Shown here: in pieces, positions 55,947 through 64,000 of the stretch
How positions within the stretch are numbered: position 1 is the first letter of the stretch
How the letters are laid out: every line of letters starts with the position of its first letter
NCBI GenBank assembly: GCA_937942435.1
Contig: CALDEM010000007.1
Coordinates: forward strand, 47,509 to 111,508
From: an uncultured Saprospiraceae bacterium
Lineage (GTDB): Bacteria > Bacteroidota > Bacteroidia > Chitinophagales > Saprospiraceae
Length of the DNA: 64,000 nucleotides
Reading direction: 5' to 3'
Translations under genes and position numbers: made by a program
Notes under the pieces: model-generated
Seen by the model: the letters and a program-made list of their open reading frames with translations, nothing else
Databases searched by the model: none
Told to the model about the DNA's origin: nothing

Positions 55947-57065
55947 ATGTGGATCAGGTATTTGACGAGTCATTTTGTTATTCTTATATGTGTGACTCAC
56001 GTACTACTCAGCCCTTGCTTTTTATTAGCGCAGATCGATACCTTGTTTATCTGTGACCCACTAGATGAGATAGTGTTGCCTTCTCTGCCAGATCAGCATT
56101 CTTATAACTGGACTCCCTTTAGCTCACTTGATGATCACACCATAGCCAACCCAACTGCCAAACCGGTCATAAGCACACTTTATATAGTAGAGCAAGTTGA
56201 AGCTTCCGATGCACCCAATCTCATAATCAATCCACACTTTGATGATGGGCCAGAGGGCTTTCTGAGTGATTATCCTTTTTCAGATCATCTTGTATTTACC
56301 CAAGGTATTTTTGGTGTTAGCGACAATTCAAAAAAGCTAAACGGTATCTTTTTTACTGAGTGCTATGATCATACGACAGGTGATGGCATGATGATGGTCA
56401 TAGATGGATCACCCCTACCCGACCAAGAAGTTTGGTGCCAGATAGTATCGGTCAAACCAAATACTCAATATGCTTTCTCTACATGGCTATCCTCAGTTAA
56501 CCCTCTTAATCCAGCTGTGCTACAATTTTCTATTAATGATGATCCACTTGGTGCAGAGTTTAGAGCGACCAATCAACCATGCAACTGGAGGCCCTTCTAT
56601 GAGCTATGGGAATCAGGCACATCGGAAGTAGCCGAGATATGTATAGTAAATCAAAACACTGACCCCGACGGAAATGACTTTGCCCTTGACGATCTTGGCT
56701 TTTTTGAATTAGCAAAAATAACCTATGACTCTATACAAGTCATGATTACTGCAGTAGAAAGTGCAAAAGAAAGGCGGGTCTATACACCCAATATTTTCTC
56801 CCCTAATGGCGATGGCGTCAACGACCTTTTCTACTTGTCCACGGGCAAAGGGGTTAGAGCGATACAAGACTTCAATGTTTATAATCGCTACGGCGAGACA
56901 CTCTATTCTACTAATTATTGTGCACCTCAGGATGAGACTTGTGGCTGGGATGGATATTATAATGGCAACTTATTGATAGAAGGAGTTTATTCTTATTCTG
57001 CCAACATCGTCTACCTCGACCAAGAGGAGCAAGTCATAAAGGGCACCGTACAACTAGTGCGATAG
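55947..57065 (+). CDS. Secreted protein with gliding-motility-type C-terminal domain
   Basis: A 372-residue protein with a signal peptide ending near FLLAQ. The middle (about 90-270) resembles a ligand-binding jelly roll (LIINPHFDDGPEGFLSDYP, and NDFALDDLGFFEL near the end). The C-terminal 85 residues (VYTPNIFSPNGDGVNDLFYL, NRYGETLYS, GVYSYSANI) are the gliding-motility C-terminal domain used for type IX export. Its architecture matches the protein at 47709-48959. Function is unknown, and its convergent neighbour is the amidohydrolase. Confidence 0.82.
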   Translation: MWIRYLTSHFVILICVTHVLLSPCFLLAQIDTLFICDPLDEIVLPSLPDQHSYNWTPFSSLDDHTIANPTAKPVISTLYIVEQVEASDAPNLIINPHFDDGPEGFLSDYPFSDHLVFTQGIFGVSDNSKKLNGIFFTECYDHTTGDGMMMVIDGSPLPDQEVWCQIVSVKPNTQYAFSTWLSSVNPLNPAVLQFSINDDPLGAEFRATNQPCNWRPFYELWESGTSEVAEICIVNQNTDPDGNDFALDDLGFFELAKITYDSIQVMITAVESAKERRVYTPNIFSPNGDGVNDLFYLSTGKGVRAIQDFNVYNRYGETLYSTNYCAPQDETCGWDGYYNGNLLIEGVYSYSANIVYLDQEEQVIKGTVQLVR

Positions 57066-57256
57066 CTAGTATCAGGAGATTATAAGATCGTCAGCCTTGC
57101 AGATAGCGCTGCTCCCAGAGTTCCTTCATTTTAAACTTATATTGTTGAAAACGGAATACCCAATCCAAGCGACAGTTCCTGATTTTAAAAAAGATCGACG
57201 GTCTATCATTGCGTCAATTTATAAAAATTGCAACTCCTTTCAATTATAAAAATGAA

Positions 57257-58525
57257 CTACATCCTATAAGTGACTCCATCTTTAATGACCAATTGGACAT
57301 TTCTCAATTTTGAAATATCTTTTGTTGGATCACCCAACACAGATATGATATCAGCTTTCATACCTTTCATTATTCTTCCACGCTCAGATAGACCTAACAG
57401 ATCTGCATTTACAGAAGTGACACTTTTAAGTACTTGTTCATGGGTCATGCCATAGTCTACCATCATTTCTAGTTCTCTAACATTATCTCCATGCGGGAAG
57501 ACTCCTACATCTCCTCCTGCTACTATGTCTACACCCACTTCTAATGCAAGTGCAAAGCTCTTCTTCTTCGCTACGATTCTTGAGGGATCTGGATCTACTC
57601 CTTTATTCCAACCTCGATATTGCATGATGGCATCGCCTGCCGCTAACGTAGGACAAAGTGCAACTCCATGTTTTTTCATTAATTCAAATACTTCTTTAGT
57701 GCCGCCATCACCATGTTCTATCGTATATACTCCTGCAAGGGTTGCTCGCCTCATCCCTTCAGCCGTTGCTGCATGCGCCACAACCGGTCTTCCACTCGAG
57801 TTAGCGATTGTAACAATCGTTTTCAACTCTTCTAAAGTAAAGGTTGGCATGGCTTCGCCATTTGGACCCCATCTATAATCAGCATACACCTTGATGATAT
57901 CTGCACCTCCACCGATCTGTCTTCTAACTTCCTGTATCAAGTCATCACCTCCATCTGCTTCATAAGCACCTAACGGCACACTCACATGTTCACCAAATCC
58001 CTTTGGACCATAACTACCGGTAGCTACGATCGCAGGTCCGGCAACTATCAGATGCGGCCCTGGGATAATTCCCTTTTCTACACTCTGCTTTATCCCGACA
58101 TCGAGATACCCTGCACCTTCAGAGCCAAGATCCCTTAGCGTGGTAAATCCCGCCTCTAGCGAAGCCTTAAGGTGATTGCCAGCTCTCAGTGCCCTTTCGG
58201 CAAATGTCTCTTTTAGCACTTGATCATTCCAAGTGGTCTCATTGTATGGATGCAGAAGGATATGAGAATGGCCTTCGATCATCCCTGGCATCAACGTGTG
58301 ATCAGCATCAAGATATATGACATCGGTACCTGTCGGAACGTCAACAGTAGCAGATGGTCCAGCTGCAACTATAATCCCCAGATCTAACACTACGGTCCAA
58401 TTATTCTGTATTTGTTCCCCATCAAATAGTTTTGCAGCCTGAATCACCGTAGGTCCTTCTTGACCATATGATCGATCGTTGAGACTGGCGATGCATATAA
58501 AGAGTAGCAATATTGGTTTGACCAT
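57257..58525 (-). CDS. Exported metal-dependent amidohydrolase
   Basis: A 422-residue protein of the amidohydrolase superfamily (imidazolonepropionase/prolidase-like branch) with a signal peptide ending near RSYGQ, so it is likely periplasmic. The metal motifs are H86 and H88 in MIEGHSHIL, a lysine in GADIIKVYADYRWG, histidines in VVAHAATAEG and YTIEHGDGG, and an aspartate in VAGGDVGVFPHGDN. The substrate is unknown; related enzymes cut Xaa-Pro dipeptides or cyclic amides. It starts 4 bases after a CMD-family gene. Confidence 0.88.
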   Translation of the reverse strand: MVKPILLLFICIASLNDRSYGQEGPTVIQAAKLFDGEQIQNNWTVVLDLGIIVAAGPSATVDVPTGTDVIYLDADHTLMPGMIEGHSHILLHPYNETTWNDQVLKETFAERALRAGNHLKASLEAGFTTLRDLGSEGAGYLDVGIKQSVEKGIIPGPHLIVAGPAIVATGSYGPKGFGEHVSVPLGAYEADGGDDLIQEVRRQIGGGADIIKVYADYRWGPNGEAMPTFTLEELKTIVTIANSSGRPVVAHAATAEGMRRATLAGVYTIEHGDGGTKEVFELMKKHGVALCPTLAAGDAIMQYRGWNKGVDPDPSRIVAKKKSFALALEVGVDIVAGGDVGVFPHGDNVRELEMMVDYGMTHEQVLKSVTSVNADLLGLSERGRIMKGMKADIISVLGDPTKDISKLRNVQLVIKDGVTYRM

Positions 58526-58529
58526 ATTT

Positions 58530-58883
58530 TTAGCTTAAAGGTTGTTCTTCAAGTGCTTCCCAATATTCTAAAGCTCGCCTTGTATGCGGGATACATATAG
58601 AACCACCTACAAGATTAGCCACCATAAATACGTCAAACGCTTCATCTTTTGTAACACCTAGTTCATAGCAAGTACCGATGTGATACTTGATACAGTCATC
58701 ACATCTTAATACCATAGATGCTACCAATCCCAAAAGCTCCTTTGTCTTTACGTCGAGTGCACCATCTTTATAAGTATTGGTGTCGAGATTAAAAAAGCGG
58801 TTGAGATTTTTATGACCATGACCGATCATCTTCTCATTCATCTCCTGTCGATATGCGTTAAATTCTTCTACAGCATTGCCCAT
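58530..58883 (-). CDS. Carboxymuconolactone decarboxylase (AhpD-like) family protein
   Basis: A 117-residue helical protein with the CxxC-x3-H motif CDDCIKYH (C61, C64, H68), as in AhpD-type disulfide reductases rather than the true decarboxylase, which lacks these cysteines. A role in peroxide or thiol metabolism is inferred. It is translationally close (4 bases) to the downstream amidohydrolase gene, but the functional link is unclear. Confidence 0.9.
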   Translation of the reverse strand: MGNAVEEFNAYRQEMNEKMIGHGHKNLNRFFNLDTNTYKDGALDVKTKELLGLVASMVLRCDDCIKYHIGTCYELGVTKDEAFDVFMVANLVGGSICIPHTRRALEYWEALEEQPLS

Positions 58884-58947
58884 AATTACATTTTATACAT
58901 GCAATCACGCAAAAAAATCTCATAATCTGAAAGTGTATCGCAACTTA

Positions 58948-59415
58948 CTATGTCTCGGCAAACTTGACTTGCCGCCATAAAGATCTAATCATCTTTATAA
59001 TCATGGCGAAGACACCAAGAAAGCAAGTAGTGCCAGCCAGTACATACTCGATGCGCATGTATTTCATCATCCAACTTTGTTTCTTGACTGATAAATGCCC
59101 AACAAGTGATTGAAGTCCTTCTTGATCATTGAATTCTAAAAAATCATGTAGCCCCTCAAGTATAGGGAAGAAGAGTATCGGAGCGATTAAAATCAAGATG
59201 ATCTTAAATGGCTTTGAATCTGATAGTGGGTGATGATGTAATGAAAAGTTATAACGCAACAAAGTGATAGCTCCAGCGATATATATCACATTATAGATCA
59301 TCCAAGGAAAGTCAATATTTGCTTGGACAATCGGTAGCATAATAAGCGCAGCAACTACTGCAGTTACCACCCACCAGATCAACTCTAAAGACCACTTCTT
59401 TGATGCTATGGACAT
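58948..59415 (-). CDS. Small four-helix membrane protein of unknown function
   Basis: A 155-residue protein with hydrophobic segments at about 10-28, 35-52, 70-88 and 117-138. A conserved-looking extramembrane segment reads EGLHDFLEFNDQEGLQSL. No family is recognised. It lies 64 bases upstream of the CMD gene on the same strand and could belong to that unit. Confidence 0.65.
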   Translation of the reverse strand: MSIASKKWSLELIWWVVTAVVAALIMLPIVQANIDFPWMIYNVIYIAGAITLLRYNFSLHHHPLSDSKPFKIILILIAPILFFPILEGLHDFLEFNDQEGLQSLVGHLSVKKQSWMMKYMRIEYVLAGTTCFLGVFAMIIKMIRSLWRQVKFAET

Positions 59416-59656
59416 ATAGAACGAAGATAGCTCATGCGCAGATCAACGATAGCACCAACCTTATGTAAATATTATCTATAATGAATCAAAGTTGAGGTCC
59501 TGCATCATTCATCTGTCAAAGCACGATTAGCCATCATCTTGCAAAAAACAAGATTTTCACGCTCACAACAAGTTATCCTCCATCCACACCAGATAACAGC
59601 ACATCCACAACATACTTATAGGTAGATAGACAGACATAAAGTATCTTGTAAGGTCT
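59416..59656. other. Intergenic region before the sensor kinase gene
   Basis: A 241-base gap between divergent genes. It contains a short hairpin ATCTTG/CAAGAT and several CATCCACA-like words, but no clear promoter consensus or reading frame. Confidence 0.4.
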
Positions 59657-62600
59657 ATGAACGGTTTCTCACCTTGGTCAACTATCGTCATGCGTGCCAT
59701 TACTATGGCCGTGGTCTTGGTCAGTCAGATCTCGGTATACTGCCAATATCCTCCCATCAAGTCAGATATCTTTTTTAAGAATTATACAGAAGACGACGGT
59801 CTTCCCAACCCTACAGTCAATTGTTTTGAAGAAGATAGTAATGGCTTTATATGGATTGGCACCCTTGATGGGTTGAGTAAGTTCAATGGCACAGAGTTCT
59901 TGCACTTTCATGACAACTCCGACTCGACGTCTATGCACAATGATGAAGTCAATGAAATTCTCCACCTAGACAACCAGCTTTGGATCGGAACTGCCAAAGG
60001 GCTCATACTCATGGATATTGAGTCAGAGACATTTACTGCTTATGATCTCCCGCAGAAGGAAAAGTATTCCAACACCATTGAGTCTCTTGTGAAGATCGAC
60101 GATACCTTATGGATCGGATATGAAGCCAATGGTAGCCTCTCTGGAGCACTTGCACTATTCTCGCTAACAGATAGAAAGTTTATCAGGGTGAGTTCAGATC
60201 CTGGACAGCTGGACAACGTGCATGATGTATACCATGACCCCTTAGACCAAGACAAGGTATGGATAGCGTCATCAGATCTTTATGTTACGGATCTATCGCT
60301 TACGCAAATACAATCTATCCCCCTACCTTTTGAGCAATCACCCACCAGAAGAGGGGCCACTCAGATATTAAGATTAGATGAAGATCACATAAGCATAGCT
60401 ACTACGCGAGGTTTGCACACCTACGATAGCCAACAACAAAAATGGAGCGAAAAAATCACTTATAATCATGGAGAAAGCCAATCAGTCTTTTCTCCAAATT
60501 ATATCAAGTCCATGGTTAAGCAAGATGACACTACGATCTTACTCAATACATACGATCTTGGTCTGATCATATACAATTATAAAGAAGGAACCTATTCGCG
60601 ATTTCAAGTCACACCTAACAATCCTTTTAGCATACCGTCTTACAGAAGTCATACCTCTTACATTGATTCAAAAAAACGCATCTGGCATGGATTCTATACA
60701 GGTATGAATATCGTCTTGAGAGAATCACAGATTGTTAGCTTGACAGATATTGACATATCAGGTGAGACTTCTATACCTCTAGTTACGGACAGCGGGTATG
60801 AAGTTATGATCGACGGCCGTCACTACAACTTATCTTCCTCAACTAAAAAGCTATCCCGAATCACCTCTCCATTTTTAGAAAACTGGCTATATGCACAAGC
60901 TGACCAACATGGTAATCACTACTATCTTTTCTCAGATGCACTTTTTAGAACATCTAAAGGATCTAATGCATTTACGAAAGTGATGGACAAGTCTCTCATC
61001 ACAAGTGGCGAAGAAAATAGACGATGGTTTAAGTTTTTCTCTATCGACAAAGATCAAAGAGTATGGGTGACAACCGAACTGGGCTATGTAGCGCGCTATA
61101 CATCACCATCTAAAAAAGAGTTGCTCGTCATCAAAGATGATAAGATAGGCATCTGCCAGTCAACCCCCGAAGCATCATATCGAGTCGCCCATGGTGACAA
61201 TGAGACGATTATCTCTCATGCCTGCGGGCTCTTGATTTATGATGATGACACTGAGATGTTGGTTGACATCAATGACCACTATCAACAGCCTATCTGGGAC
61301 GCGTCGCTTTGGACCTATGGCATATCTTATATCGGTGAGAATACTTATGTTGTTGGTACTTTTAGAGAAGGGTTTTATAAATTGTCACTGGCCCAACGAT
61401 CATCACAAAGCATCAGTCCACAATTAGAAAACATCATTATCTCCAATATAACAAGCAATCATAACGGTGAAGCTTGGTGTGCCACAGATGCAGGCATCAT
61501 ATATTATAATGCCGACAAAGATTACAATACCCTGATTACAAAAAAAGAAGGCTTACCACAGGAGTATCTCATCTTTCAAAATCCATACTTTAGCACAAAT
61601 GGAGACATTAATATGATGATCGATGGCAAGATCATCGGTATAGATAATGACAAGCTCATACCCTCAGGAGTTACAGACCAAGCTATCGTCACTTCAGTTC
61701 ATGCCAACAACCGATTGTTATACACTAATATGTATCTTTCTCATGAGGACGACATAACACTTGACCACAATCAAAATGACTTAGAGATCTCGTATAGCCA
61801 TATCACTAATTTTAAAAATGAGCCCGTATCTTATTTTTATAAAATGATAGGACTCAATGATCAATGGGTAGATGCAAAGAGCACAAGCACAGCTCGCTTT
61901 TTTGGGCTGGATCCTGGCAATTATGAATTTCAATTAGTGAGGGCTACTTCTTCTAAAGATCAAAAAAATATGGTACGTATACCCATAAAGATCGATCCTC
62001 CTATATGGGCCACATGGTGGTTTAGGATACTCTCTCTATTGACTATCCTAACTACCACATACTGGATGTATAACAACAGAATCAGCAGTATAAAAAACAA
62101 GCTACTCCTACAACAAGAAGAACAACAGAATACCATACTCAAAGAACAAAACGATATCATCCAAACACAGAACAAAGAACTGGTAAGACTCAACCAATCT
62201 AAAGACAAATTCTTCAGTGTGCTGGCGCATGATCTACGGTCTCCACTTGCTGCCTTTAGTGGTCTAGGAAAACAACTCAACTATCATATAGAAAGAAAGA
62301 ATCTCAAAAAGGTCAATATGCTCAGTGAGCACATCCAAGAAAGCGCAGAGAGCCTAACTACCTTGGTAGACAACTTACTCAACTGGTCCCTGGTCCAAAC
62401 TGGAAAGATCCAATATGAACCAGAAGACTTGTCCCTCGGAGAGATCGTAGCATCCATCAAGGGCCAACTGAAAGACGTACTCATCGATAAAGACATAGAG
62501 ATCGAGACCTGCATCACGCCACATGCGATTATGTATGCAGACAATCAAGCGGTCCATATCATACTTAGAAATATAATCAGCAACGCTATCAAGTTCTCAC

Positions 62601-62881
62601 ACTCAAGTTCTATAATCAATATACATGGCAAAGTAGAAGAGCAAAAGATACAAGTGATTATAAAAGATCAAGGAGTAGGTATATCCCAAGAGAGATTAGA
62701 ATTAGTAAAATCAAACGACGCCCTTTCTTCTTTGGGTACTGAGGGAGAGAAAGGCATAGGTCTTGGGATCGCCCTCTGCAAAGAACTCCTTGAGATGAAT
62801 AAAGCCACCTTTGATATAGATAGTGTTGAAGAAAAAGGAACCTGCGTTACATTGTTTTTTCCAAAATCAAACCATGCCTAA
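59657..62881 (+). CDS. Membrane sensor histidine kinase with two-component propeller domain
   Basis: A 1074-residue sensor. The signal sequence (about 1-30) is followed by a two-part periplasmic propeller (about 40-680, starting YTEDDGLPNPTVNCFEEDSNGFIWIGT). A Y_Y_Y domain (about 700-775) comes next, then one membrane helix (about 782-803) and a coiled coil (about 808-848). The HisKA domain has phospho-acceptor H858 in FSVLAHDLRSPL. The HATPase domain has NIISNAIKFSH, DQGVGIS and GLGIALCKELLEMN. Unlike the hybrid systems common in Bacteroidota it carries no receiver or AraC domain. The response regulator gene overlaps its stop by 8 bases. Confidence 0.93.
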   Translation: MNGFSPWSTIVMRAITMAVVLVSQISVYCQYPPIKSDIFFKNYTEDDGLPNPTVNCFEEDSNGFIWIGTLDGLSKFNGTEFLHFHDNSDSTSMHNDEVNEILHLDNQLWIGTAKGLILMDIESETFTAYDLPQKEKYSNTIESLVKIDDTLWIGYEANGSLSGALALFSLTDRKFIRVSSDPGQLDNVHDVYHDPLDQDKVWIASSDLYVTDLSLTQIQSIPLPFEQSPTRRGATQILRLDEDHISIATTRGLHTYDSQQQKWSEKITYNHGESQSVFSPNYIKSMVKQDDTTILLNTYDLGLIIYNYKEGTYSRFQVTPNNPFSIPSYRSHTSYIDSKKRIWHGFYTGMNIVLRESQIVSLTDIDISGETSIPLVTDSGYEVMIDGRHYNLSSSTKKLSRITSPFLENWLYAQADQHGNHYYLFSDALFRTSKGSNAFTKVMDKSLITSGEENRRWFKFFSIDKDQRVWVTTELGYVARYTSPSKKELLVIKDDKIGICQSTPEASYRVAHGDNETIISHACGLLIYDDDTEMLVDINDHYQQPIWDASLWTYGISYIGENTYVVGTFREGFYKLSLAQRSSQSISPQLENIIISNITSNHNGEAWCATDAGIIYYNADKDYNTLITKKEGLPQEYLIFQNPYFSTNGDINMMIDGKIIGIDNDKLIPSGVTDQAIVTSVHANNRLLYTNMYLSHEDDITLDHNQNDLEISYSHITNFKNEPVSYFYKMIGLNDQWVDAKSTSTARFFGLDPGNYEFQLVRATSSKDQKNMVRIPIKIDPPIWATWWFRILSLLTILTTTYWMYNNRISSIKNKLLLQQEEQQNTILKEQNDIIQTQNKELVRLNQSKDKFFSVLAHDLRSPLAAFSGLGKQLNYHIERKNLKKVNMLSEHIQESAESLTTLVDNLLNWSLVQTGKIQYEPEDLSLGEIVASIKGQLKDVLIDKDIEIETCITPHAIMYADNQAVHIILRNIISNAIKFSHSSSIINIHGKVEEQKIQVIIKDQGVGISQERLELVKSNDALSSLGTEGEKGIGLGIALCKELLEMNKATFDIDSVEEKGTCVTLFFPKSNHA

Positions 62882-63614
62882 ATTAAAAGCATTTATAGTA
62901 GAAGACGAGCCACTTTATGCAGATCAGTTAGAGATCCTCTTAAAGCAAGCGGGTTATTGGCACATAGGCACAGCGGACAATGCTACAGAAGCATATGAGA
63001 TGGTATCAGCTGTACGTCCAGACTTCATGCTGGTAGATGTCAATATCAAAGGAGACATAGATGGCATAGAGTTAGTCAACAAGTTATTGCGCATCGACCC
63101 TGAGTTACTGATCATCTTTGTCACATCGTATCAAGATGAGCGCACCTTTAAGAGAGCCAGTAAAACTGCACCCGTCGCCTTCCTACCCAAACCTATAGAT
63201 GAAGAACAGATCTTGCGCACACTAGAATTGCTAGTCAACAAGATTGCAATTAAGTCGGTGGATCAAGACACAACAGACAGCTCAGAATCTTTTACAGATC
63301 GCTCTGTTTTTCTAAAATCCAATCATGCTTTGAAAAAGGTCAGACTGGCTGATATACAGTTTATCGAAGTTAAAAATCGCGACTGTCTCATCTATAGTGA
63401 GTCACATATATATACGATCAGACGAAGCCTAGTAGAACTAGAAGACAAACTGCCCGAAGGACTACTCTCTAAAGTACACCGCAGCTTCTTGGTGAACTTA
63501 TCTTTTATGGATTCTTATGACACACTAAAGAATAGAATCCTGATCGGAGCGCATGAGATACCTGTCAGCAAAGCGTATAAAAATGAAGTGCTATCATCTT
63601 TAGAAATGCTTTGA
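62874..63614 (+). CDS. LytTR family response regulator
   Basis: From the ATG at 62874 the 246-residue protein has an N-terminal receiver domain with acidic pocket VEDEP, phospho-acceptor D55 in FMLVDVNIKG and the lysine in AFLPKPI. A C-terminal LytTR DNA-binding domain (about 145-245) contains IEVKNRDCLIYS and LSKVHRSFLVNL. The longer frame from 62823 lies inside the kinase gene and is rejected. The start overlaps the kinase stop by 8 bases, so the two form a coupled pair. Confidence 0.94.
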   Translation: MPKLKAFIVEDEPLYADQLEILLKQAGYWHIGTADNATEAYEMVSAVRPDFMLVDVNIKGDIDGIELVNKLLRIDPELLIIFVTSYQDERTFKRASKTAPVAFLPKPIDEEQILRTLELLVNKIAIKSVDQDTTDSSESFTDRSVFLKSNHALKKVRLADIQFIEVKNRDCLIYSESHIYTIRRSLVELEDKLPEGLLSKVHRSFLVNLSFMDSYDTLKNRILIGAHEIPVSKAYKNEVLSSLEML

Positions 63615-63733
63615 CAAAATCCATTCGCACCTACTACAGGATTATCCACAACAGATAAGGCTCATTCTACAACCAAGGTATAGGATACAGCAGTTGCTCA
63701 TTATAACTTGTGCCTATAACAAGCAACAGTCAA

Positions 63734-63982
63734 ATGAGGAATACACAAATTATCTCTTTAAGAGAACAACAGATCCTACAATTAATATCGAAAGAGTATA
63801 GAACTAAAGACATAGCTCAAGAGCTTTACATCTCTGTCAGCACAGTTGAGTCTCATCGCAAAAATTTACTTTCAAAGCTTGATGTTAGAAACTCTGCGGG
63901 ATTAGTGAGAAAAGGTTTTGAGTTAGGGTACTTACATCTCTTCCCTTCGTCCTCATCTGTTCTTTCATTTCAGAATATATGA
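63734..63982 (+). CDS. Stand-alone LuxR-type helix-turn-helix protein
   Basis: From the ATG at 63734 it has 82 residues; a GTG at 63710 would add eight. It is almost entirely a LuxR C-terminal DNA-binding domain: SLREQQILQLISKEYRTKDIAQELYISVSTVESHRKNLLSKLDVRN. No receiver or ligand-binding domain precedes it. It follows the LytTR regulator by about 120 bases. Such small proteins exist in other Bacteroidota, and its signal is unknown. The region just upstream shows no truncated receiver domain. Confidence 0.82.
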   Translation: MRNTQIISLREQQILQLISKEYRTKDIAQELYISVSTVESHRKNLLSKLDVRNSAGLVRKGFELGYLHLFPSSSSVLSFQNI

Positions 63983-64000
63983 GATATATCATAACTATTT

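Noticed and set aside
58960..58982. CGGCAA/TTGCCG hairpin at the end of the small membrane protein gene
   Set aside because: It lies inside the coding region and has no T run, so it is not a terminator.
63642..63650. Perfect DnaA-box-like TTATCCACA
   Set aside because: A single copy in a short intergenic gap, with no second box cluster, AT-rich unwinding element or dnaA/dnaN nearby, so it is not evidence of an origin.

Overview
The window looks like chromosomal DNA of a Bacteroidota bacterium, probably a marine or environmental member near the Saprospirales. The evidence is type IX secretion C-terminal domains on several exported proteins, two gliding-type C-terminal domains, a SusC/SusD pair, a propeller-type sensor kinase, Bacteroidota-style promoters (TTTG, 19 bases, TAnnTTTG), few Shine-Dalgarno sites and moderately AT-rich DNA. 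The assignment below phylum level is an inference. I see no rRNA, tRNA, CRISPR array, insertion sequence, prophage or replication origin.

Layout. 1-2.2 kb: minus-strand iscS-iscU-iscA cluster and the start of a gene running off the left edge. 2.4-5.1 kb: meaB GTPase and an M23 peptidase. 5.2-12.4 kb: peroxiredoxin, a 2016-residue secreted repeat protein and rpsT. 12.5-18 kb: sucA, a secreted alpha/beta hydrolase and a thiolase. 18.2-24 kb: a TPR/TonB-C-like protein, a PhzF protein, a lipoprotein, a creD operon with its own winged-helix regulator, and a lipoprotein with an HExxH motif. 24.1-27.6 kb: a GH13 glucosidase, the remnant of a sodium/solute symporter gene, and succinate-semialdehyde dehydrogenase. 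27.7-38.1 kb: the complete leucine and isoleucine/valine set, in transcription order leuA, an unrelated lipoprotein gene, leuC, leuD, leuB, attenuator, ilvD, ilvB, ilvN, ilvC. 38.2-39.8 kb: a helical-repeat protein. 39.9-44.1 kb: attenuator, then pheA, an aminotransferase, tyrA and a DAHP synthase/chorismate mutase fusion. 44.2-47.6 kb: a sodium symporter and a GH36 alpha-galactosidase. 47.7-57 kb: surface and secreted proteins plus SusC/SusD. 57.3-59.4 kb: amidohydrolase, CMD-family protein and a small membrane protein. 59.7-64 kb: sensor kinase, LytTR response regulator and a small LuxR-type protein.

The most notable content is regulatory. Two complete transcription attenuators are readable. 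The ilv operon is preceded by an 18-codon leader peptide dominated by Ile, Val and Thr codons, with mutually exclusive 1:2, 2:3 and 3:4 pairings. The Phe/Tyr operon is preceded by a 21-codon leader rich in Tyr and Phe codons, followed by a terminator. In both, a Bacteroidota promoter lies only 5-10 bases from the leader ATG, so the leader peptides may be translated from almost leaderless transcripts. The creD operon carries two related palindromes, one over its promoter and one just before creD, which look like operators for the regulator encoded between them.

Other points of interest are a near-identical 351-bp tandem duplication inside the giant repeat protein, the symporter remnant beside the GH13 gene, and a lipoprotein gene embedded with 3-base junctions in the leu operon.
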